A DNA stretch of 8,362 bases from an uncultured Pseudomonadota bacterium (GTDB lineage Bacteria; Pseudomonadota; Alphaproteobacteria; CACZRW01). The notes beneath the pieces were generated by a model that was not told the origin of the DNA, made no database searches, and worked only from the letters and a program-made list of their open reading frames with translations. Numbering within the stretch: the first letter of the stretch is position 1; every line of letters begins with the position of its first letter. Made by a program: the position numbers and the translations under genes. Positions 1-4,512 of the stretch are shown in pieces. The DNA lies in the NCBI GenBank assembly GCA_902783675.1, contig CACZRW010000030.1, positions 1 to 8,362 of the forward strand, read 5' to 3'.

Positions 1-6
1 AAATTA

Positions 7-83
7 GCGCTATTGCGAGTCTCGCAAAATCCACGTACGTTTATGTACGCTAGGATTTTGCTCGCTCTTATATCACTAATAGC
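7..83. repeat. Large imperfect palindrome, candidate interspersed repeat or operon-end hairpin
   Basis: Nested complementary blocks fold this stretch into one long hairpin. GCTATT (9-14) pairs with AATAGC (78-83), GCGAG (15-19) with CTCGC (61-65), GCAAAATCC (24-32) with GGATTTTGC (53-61, sharing base 61 with the previous pair), and CGTAC (34-38) with GTACG (45-49) around a six-base loop. No long T run follows on either strand, so it is not a classical intrinsic terminator. It lies past the end of the minus-strand glycosyltransferase unit, where it could protect the transcript end, or it could be a dispersed palindromic element. It begins close to the window edge, so its full extent is unknown. 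Confidence 0.6.
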
Positions 84-101
84 ACGACGCTTTCTTTGGA
101 T

Positions 102-239
102 TTATGCTTGTGTGTTGGGAAATTGCTCGTCCTTGTATCGTGAATAGTCCTTTCCGGTAAACACATAGTAAACACGATGAAGTTTTCTGGTCATTGAGTG
201 TGCTATGTTATAAAAAGAATTTTGCAGGTTTTCAGGGCA
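102..239 (-). other. In-frame open frame continuing past the glycosyltransferase stop; possible gene remnant or small ORF
   Basis: Reading on in the same frame past the TAA (240-242) of the upstream glycosyltransferase gives 45 further sense codons, ending at TAA 102-104. The translation is rich in aromatic and charged residues, with KLHRVYYVFTGKDYSRYKDE in its middle. An internal ATG at 194 would give a 30-residue peptide, but I see no convincing ribosome binding site before it. It could be the remnant of a longer C-terminus cut off by a stop mutation, the 3' end of a lost gene, or chance. I do not recognise the sequence. Confidence 0.3.
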
Positions 240-1958
240 TTAATCTTTATTAAAAAACGTTGATCTGTATCCGTCAATTTGTTTTCCAGTCATTTTTGTA
301 GATTTTTTATAAAAGTCATAATCTTTTATGATGTGCCCTAAATCTAATACTCTGTATCCTTTTTTATACATTTCGTAAGCTAAGCACTTACCTGTTGGTC
401 CCATTGCAAATATTAAAATATTTTTAATGGGTTCATTTAAACATTTTTCATGTAATTCATTATAGGCATCAAAAGCATTTTCTGTCGGTCCATATATGTA
501 GTTGATTGAAGAAGCGTTTTCAAAAATATTGTATTTAATATTTTTATAAACTCTGTCCCCTGTAATAATGGTTATGGCCTTATCATTCCATATCTGTTTT
601 AATGAATTATAGTGTTTTTCAAAATCATACTCTTCTAGTTGGGAAAAAGTTAGAGAGATAAAACTTGAATAATATATTTTTTGGGGATTGTAATATTTTA
701 AAATTATTTCATGCCATTTTGGCAACCAATTTAAAATAAACTGTTTTGGTTGTTCTTCTAGTTGCATTGGATACTGGTAATATAATTCCGGAAGCCCAAT
801 CAATAAGTTTGGATTTTCTTTAAAAAATATCTCTTTAAGGATATTTTTTATGCGATAGTCATATTTTTGAAAACAAATACTGTGGCCTTCCATAATTAAA
901 AACTCTCCATCTCCAAACCGAATTAAACTTTCGTTACTATTGAGTAGTTTTTTTATTGTATCCCAGGAATTTTTCATTTTTGGTATTTTGATATTATTCC
1001 AACAGTATTTGGTTTTTAACATGGTTAATTCCGTAATATTACTCACTAATGAATATAGTGAGCCACTTGAAGAATTAAGCGGCAACCAATTGTTATTGTT
1101 AATTTTTTTTCTTTTAACTTTAATCTTAACTTTGATCCCAAACACAGTGACAATTTTATGCCGTTTATTTTGGGAGTTTTTAATGGAAAATATGTTTTCC
1201 AAAAGAGTGTTTTTTTGTTTAGTACAACAAATGTGTTTGATCTGCTCTTGTAACTTTTTATCATCTGTTAAAAAATCGAGCATATCTTGTTTAATTCTGG
1301 CATCTCCTGCCGAAGTTAAATCTTTCTTGGTTTTTGATACATTCGTTTCATGCCATCTGTACATAAGTAACACTTGCGGTATGTTATATACTTCTAAGTA
1401 TCTTATTGCTCTTGACCATAAATCATAATCTTCTGCGTTTGCGAAATCTTCATTATAATGAAGGTTATATTTTTTCATTTCGTTTTTTCTGAACATTGCC
1501 GTCGGATTGCCGATGCAACATCCTTTTAGCAGGTCTAAATATTTAGGATGTTCAACATGTTTAATGGTTAAATTATTCGGGAAAAGTTCAAACCAACTAC
1601 CGATTATAGATACATTTGGGTTATTTTCTAAATAATCGACTTGTGTTTTTAATCGTTCCGGCAAAGATATATCGTCACTATCCATGTTGGCAATAAATTG
1701 TCCTGTAGCTAAAGATAATAAGCGGTTGCGTGTTTTAGGTATCCCTATATTGGTTTCATTTTTATAATATCTTATGCGTTTATCTTTGTAGGATTTAATA
1801 ACCTCTTCAGCATTGTTAGTAGAGCCGTCATTTACGATAATAAGCTCAAAATCTTTAAAGGTTTGATTAAGGATACTTTCGATCGCTTTTCGCAAGTATT
1901 CTTCTTTTGTGTTATACACAGGCATTATTACGCTTACTTTAGGGGTGTTATGTTTCAT
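240..1958 (-). CDS. Two-domain glycosyltransferase: N-terminal GT2 fused to C-terminal GT-D (DUF1792-like) domain
   Basis: 572 residues. The N-terminal part is a GT-A fold family 2 glycosyltransferase: VSVIMPVYN (8-16), nucleotide-binding VNDGST (42-47), the DSD metal motif inside NMDSDD (91-96), and AEDYDLW (175-181) with the likely catalytic acid pair E176/D177. A basic linker follows (about 265-287, with VFGIKVKIKVK), of a kind often seen in surface-glycan transferases. Residues about 328-570 resemble the GT-D/DUF1792 family: RFGDGEF (347-353) carries the D-x-E motif, and FAMGPTGKCLAYEM (517-530) is a second conserved block. Two transferase domains suggest it adds two sugars in turn to a surface glycan such as LPS or a glycoprotein; substrates cannot be read from the sequence. 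I chose the ATG at 1958 because it overlaps the stop of the upstream gene (ATGA); a longer frame runs to 2018 but overlaps that gene's coding end. Strikingly AT-rich, which suggests horizontal acquisition. Confidence 0.88.
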   Translation of the reverse strand: MKHNTPKVSVIMPVYNTKEEYLRKAIESILNQTFKDFELIIVNDGSTNNAEEVIKSYKDKRIRYYKNETNIGIPKTRNRLLSLATGQFIANMDSDDISLPERLKTQVDYLENNPNVSIIGSWFELFPNNLTIKHVEHPKYLDLLKGCCIGNPTAMFRKNEMKKYNLHYNEDFANAEDYDLWSRAIRYLEVYNIPQVLLMYRWHETNVSKTKKDLTSAGDARIKQDMLDFLTDDKKLQEQIKHICCTKQKNTLLENIFSIKNSQNKRHKIVTVFGIKVKIKVKRKKINNNNWLPLNSSSGSLYSLVSNITELTMLKTKYCWNNIKIPKMKNSWDTIKKLLNSNESLIRFGDGEFLIMEGHSICFQKYDYRIKNILKEIFFKENPNLLIGLPELYYQYPMQLEEQPKQFILNWLPKWHEIILKYYNPQKIYYSSFISLTFSQLEEYDFEKHYNSLKQIWNDKAITIITGDRVYKNIKYNIFENASSINYIYGPTENAFDAYNELHEKCLNEPIKNILIFAMGPTGKCLAYEMYKKGYRVLDLGHIIKDYDFYKKSTKMTGKQIDGYRSTFFNKD

Positions 1959-2902
1959 CTCACAAAACCTTTCACTAAAATAACCAGTAGCGTTAAGGCC
2001 AGCACTATGGAGAGGCATAAAAACATCTTACAAAGCTTTTTATATTTCTTTAATTTTTTGGTGTGTTTTTTTGTATCAAAGAAGACTTTTTCTATCAGCC
2101 CTTTGTCCTTTAGATATGAATCAAGGTGATGATTAAACAGGGCCTCTTTCCAATCATCGTTTAATCTGGCAATGTCATTCCTGGTTGGTTCGTTAGGCCT
2201 TCGGTATTTGAATAAGATTTCATCAATGCGGTATACTCCGCATCCGTTCTCAATCAAAGATAGCCATAAATCCCAGTCTTCACATCCCCTATCCATATAG
2301 GGTTTATATCCACCGACTTTGATAAAATCGGATTTTCTAAAAAGGGCGGTGCAAAGAATACAATTACTATACAGAATATTCGGGAATTGATATTCGGGGA
2401 ATTCCAAAAGTTTGTTCTTTTCGCCGAATAGTTCAACCTTGCAATAGACAATGCCTATGTCCGGTCGGCTGCTTAATATTTTAGCCGCTTTTTCTACATA
2501 GGTATCGGCAATAATGTCATCGGCATCTAAGGGTAAAATGTAGTCACCTGTTGCCTTTTCTATTGCGGTATTTCTCGCTACGATTACTCCTTTATTTTCC
2601 TTAAAATCAATAAACTTTATGTTGTCGTGCTTCTCTGCATAACCTTTGATTATGTCGGCCGAGTTATCGGTTGAAGCGTCATCTACGCATATTATCTCTA
2701 TGTTTTCATAGGTTTGTTTGATGGCCGATTCTATAGCTTCGGCTACATACGGAGCCTTATTATAACATGGAATAATAATGGAGACTTTCGGGCTATTCTT
2801 TTCCGCATATTCCGGGGGATGTTTTATAAGTTTCGGTTTTAGGCTTTTATTTTTATCCGAAGCAGCGGCTTCAGGAAGCGTATCAATCAATGACTTTGCC
2901 AT
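1955..2902 (-). CDS. Family 2 glycosyltransferase with C-terminal membrane anchor
   Basis: 315 residues. After an unusual polar lead of about 37 residues the GT2 catalytic domain starts at KVSIIIPCYN (39-48), with VDDAST (73-78), the DAD metal motif (126-128, inside LPLDADD) and GCEDWDLW (206-213) carrying the catalytic E208/D209. A lysine-rich stretch (278-292) precedes one hydrophobic segment (about 293-311) near the C-terminus. This predicts a cytoplasmic enzyme held to the inner membrane by its tail, as expected for work on lipid-linked glycans. The start is supported by AAAGGA (minus strand, 2916-2911) eight bases upstream. Its TGA overlaps the next gene's ATG by four bases, so the two are probably translated together. 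The sugar and acceptor are unknown. The gene is less AT-rich than its downstream partner but more so than the core genes. Confidence 0.9.
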   Translation of the reverse strand: MAKSLIDTLPEAAASDKNKSLKPKLIKHPPEYAEKNSPKVSIIIPCYNKAPYVAEAIESAIKQTYENIEIICVDDASTDNSADIIKGYAEKHDNIKFIDFKENKGVIVARNTAIEKATGDYILPLDADDIIADTYVEKAAKILSSRPDIGIVYCKVELFGEKNKLLEFPEYQFPNILYSNCILCTALFRKSDFIKVGGYKPYMDRGCEDWDLWLSLIENGCGVYRIDEILFKYRRPNEPTRNDIARLNDDWKEALFNHHLDSYLKDKGLIEKVFFDTKKHTKKLKKYKKLCKMFLCLSIVLALTLLVILVKGFVR

Positions 2903-2905
2903 GGC

Positions 2906-2918
2906 GCAAATCCTTTGC
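2906..2918 (-). promoter_or_regulatory. Ribosome binding site of the first glycosyltransferase inside a small hairpin
   Basis: The Shine-Dalgarno core AGGA (within AAAGGA, 2911-2916) lies in a perfect five-base-pair stem, GCAAA-GGA-TTTGC on the minus strand. Part of the site is paired and part is in the three-base loop. This could dampen initiation, but the stem is short and its effect is inferred only. Confidence 0.35.
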
Positions 2919-2954
2919 TAATGGTTTGTGCCCGGCACTATTGCTATTTTGTTT

Positions 2955-3173
2955 AGAAAATAAGGCGGTCGGAGTGGTCGCAAATCACATCGTATAAAGT
3001 GACCTTTTAGATATGAACATAGTTGCACACATCAAAAGCACCCCGACCATGAGTCGAGGGATTCTGCTGTTGCTCGTGCAACAACTAACGGTTTCATCCA
3101 GAACCGTATACGATAAAAGAGCTTGCGACAGCTCCGCACCTTCTCAGGCACTGACCTACTTTATGGGTAAGCT
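2955..3173 (-). ncRNA. Candidate structured RNA of unknown family, or long structured leader of the glycosyltransferase unit
   Basis: No protein gene fits here, but the pairing is extensive (plus-strand coordinates). The long outer stem P1 pairs 2970-2983 with 3123-3136, extended by 2962-2967 with 3137-3142. P2 pairs 2989-2996 with 3107-3114 (ATCGTATA with TATACGAT). Inside lie three hairpins: 3041-3047 with 3053-3059, 3066-3073 with 3078-3085 (four-base loop), and 3089-3093 with 3102-3106. Three imperfect positions (2966/3138, 3043/3057, 3067/3084) are C-A on the plus strand but G-U on the minus strand, while two (2975/3131, and the possible extra pair 3094/3101) go the other way, so the minus strand is favoured. 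A minus-strand promoter sits just upstream (3180-3208), and P1 is followed by AUUUUCU, a plausible 3' end. It does not look to me like tmRNA, 6S, SRP or RNase P RNA. The ends are estimates. Confidence 0.55.
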
Positions 3174-3179
3174 GCTTGG

Positions 3180-3208
3180 AATATGAATTAAAAATAATTC
3201 TTGGTCAA
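3180..3208 (-). promoter_or_regulatory. Sigma70-like promoter for the structured RNA and glycosyltransferase unit
   Basis: On the minus strand the -35 element TTGACC (3208-3203) and the -10 element CATATT (3185-3180) are separated by exactly 17 bases of AT-rich spacer. Transcription would start near 3173, just before the structured region. There is no other good candidate between here and the glycosyltransferase start at 2902. Confidence 0.55.
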
Positions 3209-3226
3209 TAGAAGATAGAAATAATA

Positions 3227-3245
3227 GGGGGGGGGGCTGAGCCCC
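3227..3245. repeat. G10 homopolymer merging into a GC-rich hairpin
   Basis: Ten consecutive G (3227-3236) run into the dyad GGGGC-TGA-GCCCC (3233-3245). On the minus strand the hairpin is followed by more C and then TATTATTT, so it could weakly stop read-through from the tRNA side. A run of this length is prone to slippage, but it lies in no reading frame I believe in. Confidence 0.55.
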
Positions 3246-3261
3246 TTAGGTTAAGGTTAGT

Positions 3262-3284
3262 TTATAAGGTGATAAGGTTATAAG
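3262..3284. repeat. Short degenerate ATAAGG repeats
   Basis: The motif ATAAGGT, or a close variant, occurs three times in tandem with a spacing of about 8 to 9 bases in an otherwise featureless AT-rich spacer. No function is apparent. Confidence 0.3.
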
Positions 3285-3302
3285 TTGAATGAGAAAAGGA
3301 GG

Positions 3303-3316
3303 GGGTCGCCAGGATT
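3303..3316 (-). repeat. 14-base exact copy of the tRNA-Gln 3' end; att-like or tRNA remnant
   Basis: GGGTCGCCAGGATT here is identical to 3440-3453, which encodes the acceptor and T-arm end of the neighbouring tRNA-Gln, in the same orientation and 137 bases away. Such duplications of a tRNA 3' end are typical of integration sites. No integrase lies in the window, so this could equally be a fragment of a second tRNA or part of a dispersed repeat. Confidence 0.55.
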
Positions 3317-3320
3317 GTCC

Positions 3321-3356
3321 TTCGCTCACTTTGCTCGCTTCGTTCATCTTCGCTTC
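3321..3356. repeat. Degenerate 9-bp tandem repeat rich in TTCGCT
   Basis: Four consecutive 9-base units (TTCGCTCAC, TTTGCTCGC, TTCGTTCAT, CTTCGCTTC) share a TTCGCTCNC-like pattern. Read on the minus strand in one frame they give a Ser-Glu-Arg-rich string, which I regard as a translation artefact and not a gene. The block sits between two pieces of tRNA-3'-end-like sequence. Confidence 0.45.
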
Positions 3357-3400
3357 GCTGCGATTCCGAACCTTCCAGGTTCTCATCAGCCTCCCATACC

Positions 3401-3433
3401 AAAAAAATCTCCCCCAAAAGGGGGAGCTTTTTT
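3401..3433 (-). terminator. Intrinsic terminator after rpmB-tRNA-Gln
   Basis: The stem CTCCCCC (3409-3415) with GGGGGAG (3420-3426) closes an AAAA/TTTT loop. On the minus strand it is followed by a run of seven T (3407-3401) and preceded by six A, so it could work in both directions. It begins two bases beyond the CCA end of the tRNA and closes this transcription unit. Confidence 0.9.
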
Positions 3434-3434
3434 A

Positions 3435-3509
3435 TGGTTGGGTCGCCAGGATTCGAACCTGGGAATGACGGGATCAAAACCCGTTGCCTTACCGCTTGGC
3501 GACGACCCA
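3435..3509 (-). tRNA. tRNA-Gln (anticodon UUG)
   Basis: The minus strand folds into a standard 75-base cloverleaf with the 3' CCA encoded (TGG at 3435-3437). The acceptor strands are TGGGTCG and CGACCCA. The anticodon arm is ACGGG-TTTTGAT-CCCGT, giving anticodon TTG, which reads CAA and, by wobble, CAG glutamine codons. The T arm is CCAGG-TTCGAAT-CCTGG. It lies 18 bases beyond the rpmB stop and directly before a terminator, so it is probably processed from an rpmB-tRNA transcript. Confidence 0.96.
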
Positions 3510-3527
3510 ATAAACTTTAGATTGCTT

Positions 3528-3833
3528 TTAAGCTTTGGCAGCTTTGCCGGTCTTTGCAGTCTTCTTTTCAATGCGCTTCTTGACCGCAAGAGCCTCACTC
3601 GTAAGCTTGCTGTCGTTCGTGCCGAGCAAATAAGAGTCAATGCCTCCGTTATGCTCAATCGTCCGAAGCCCCCTTACCGATACTTTCAACTTTATCGTCT
3701 CGCCCAAAGTCTCGCTAAGCATTGAAACTTTCTGCAAATTAGGAATAAAACGGCGGCGGGTGTGATTATTCGCGTGGCTTACATTGTTGCCCGTCATAAC
3801 GCCTGTTCCTGTAATCTCGCAACGTCTAGACAT
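3528..3833 (-). CDS. rpmB: 50S ribosomal protein L28
   Basis: 101 residues, a normal length for alphaproteobacterial L28. It starts MSRRCEITGTGVMTGNNVSH and continues with NNHTRRRFIPNLQ (22-34), the highly conserved L28 core; LRTIEHNGGIDSYLL (56-70) is the second conserved block. The tail (83-101) is rich in Lys and Ala, as expected for an rRNA-binding protein. The ATG at 3833 is preceded by AAGGAAG at good spacing; the frame stays open upstream but that part has no L28 similarity. L28 is a component of the large ribosomal subunit. The gene is followed by tRNA-Gln on the same strand, and its upstream region carries a divergent promoter pair shared with the 117-residue protein gene. Confidence 0.97.
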   Translation of the reverse strand: MSRRCEITGTGVMTGNNVSHANNHTRRRFIPNLQKVSMLSETLGETIKLKVSVRGLRTIEHNGGIDSYLLGTNDSKLTSEALAVKKRIEKKTAKTGKAAKA

Positions 3834-3882
3834 TTTCTGTCTTCCTTTCTTTACTTTATTCTTTATACGAAATGGAAGTGTG

Positions 3883-3911
3883 TAGATATACTTTTTCCCG
3901 CCTCTAGTCAA
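3883..3911 (-). promoter_or_regulatory. Probable rpmB promoter
   Basis: The minus strand has TTGACT (3911-3906) as a -35 element. A -10 element is either TATCTA at 17-base spacing (3888-3883) or TATATC at 15-base spacing (3890-3885). This places the transcript start about 40 to 50 bases upstream of the rpmB ATG. Confidence 0.5.
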
Positions 3912-3967
3912 GCAAAAAAACAAAAAAGCACAAAAGAAGTGCAAAAGGTGCTCTTTTCCATAAGGTG

Positions 3968-3995
3968 TTGACAAGAAAAGTAACTGTGGTAGCCT
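3968..3995 (+). promoter_or_regulatory. Probable promoter of the 117-residue protein gene
   Basis: A perfect TTGACA (3968-3973) is followed at 16 bases by TAGCCT (3990-3995), a weak -10. Transcription would start around 4002, after the GTG at 3996 that would otherwise lengthen the reading frame, and so supports the downstream GTG at 4029 as the start. It is divergent from the rpmB promoter. Confidence 0.5.
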
Positions 3996-4028
3996 GTGAC
4001 GATTAAAAATCTTAGTAAGGAGAATAAA

Positions 4029-4382
4029 GTGGAAGAAGTAAAGTTCGGAAGTGAAGATGAAAACAAGATTGACTATATTTTGCGCAATACCAATCATTTT
4101 CTAAAAGACGGGACTTATTGTAATCAGGTGAAGACCGATTTGATTAAAATGTCTTGCAGCGAAAATATTGAAAAAGGCGTGGATTATTCCGCGGCAATGC
4201 TTGCTTATTTGGATGCAAAAAAGCAGGCCGGATACAGCTCTTGCGGCGCGCGTAAGGCAATAAGAAACAACCTTCGCCATCACTATGTGCGGATGTTTAA
4301 AGAGCGTCAGCTGCAAACGATAGAGAAAAACACTGCCATCATTAGGGAAAAAGCCGAATTATCCAAGGAAAACTCCTTATAG
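4029..4382 (+). CDS. Hypothetical 117-residue soluble protein of unknown function
   Basis: I do not recognise this protein. The start is GTG 4029, chosen because AAGGAG (4017-4022) lies six bases upstream; an in-frame GTG at 3996 overlaps the predicted promoter. The protein is hydrophilic, with no signal peptide or membrane segment. It has an acidic N-terminus, three cysteines (C31, C43, C72) that are too scattered for an obvious metal site, a likely helical middle (MLAYLDAKKQAG, 57-68), a basic stretch (75-93, with RKAIRNNLRHHYVRMFKERQ) and a charged helical C-terminus. The basic patch would be compatible with nucleic-acid or membrane-surface contact, but that is speculation. It has its own divergent promoter and lies 130 bases before ctrA on the same strand. 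The good ribosome binding site and coding-like composition make it a real gene in my view. Confidence 0.75.
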   Translation: MEEVKFGSEDENKIDYILRNTNHFLKDGTYCNQVKTDLIKMSCSENIEKGVDYSAAMLAYLDAKKQAGYSSCGARKAIRNNLRHHYVRMFKERQLQTIEKNTAIIREKAELSKENSL

Positions 4383-4458
4383 CAACGGTTCCTCTTTTTA
4401 AAAAAAATTAAAAAGTTAATAAAGCGGGTATTGCAATTGGTCTATACTCGTTTTATTG

Positions 4459-4482
4459 TAACTTTTGTTAACTTTGGTTAAC
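4459..4482 (+). promoter_or_regulatory. Three TAAC motifs at exact 10-base spacing before ctrA; candidate CtrA autoregulatory site
   Basis: TAAC occurs at 4459, 4469 and 4479, the last two within GTTAAC. One helical turn between copies puts them on one face of the DNA. CtrA is known to bind TTAA-N7-TTAA or TTAAC half-sites and to regulate its own gene in Caulobacter. Here the full TTAA pair is spaced N6, not N7, so the match is imperfect. A possible -10 (TATACT, 4442-4447) lies just upstream, which would put the motifs at or after the start site, a position that suits repression. Confidence 0.4.
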
Positions 4483-4512
4483 AACGGGGAACCAGTAAAA
4501 AAGGGGAGAAAT

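Noticed and set aside
940..1428. 162-codon plus-strand open frame antisense to the glycosyltransferase
   Set aside because: It is the reverse complement of a clearly coding region; its hydrophobic, Phe/Leu-rich translation follows from AT-rich Lys/Asn codons on the other strand.
1959..2018. Twenty-residue N-terminal extension of the two-domain glycosyltransferase
   Set aside because: It lies within the coding end of the upstream gene in another frame. The ATG at 1958 overlapping the upstream stop (ATGA) and the immediate start of the GT2 motif make the shorter form more likely.
3032..3097. 21-residue minus-strand ORF inside the structured RNA
   Set aside because: It has no ribosome binding site, spans three hairpin arms and is short enough to occur by chance.
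2955..3173. tmRNA (including the split alphaproteobacterial form), 6S, SRP or TPP-riboswitch identity for the structured RNA
   Set aside because: I saw no T-loop TTCGA with CCA, no tag frame ending in Ala-Ala, no SRP GGAA apex and no single long bulged helix of 6S type. CTGAGA and CTGGAT resemble TPP-box words but are in the wrong context.
3262..3725. Open frames on both strands across the tRNA, the repeats and rpmB
   Set aside because: They run through the tRNA-Gln gene, the terminator and the 9-bp repeat; the Ser-Glu-Arg-rich string is an artefact of the repeat.
3927..3952. Dyad AGCAC/GTGCT followed by CTTTT between the divergent promoters
   Set aside because: Only five pairs around a 16-base loop, with no gene ending before it, so it is unlikely to be a terminator; kept only as a possible weak operator.
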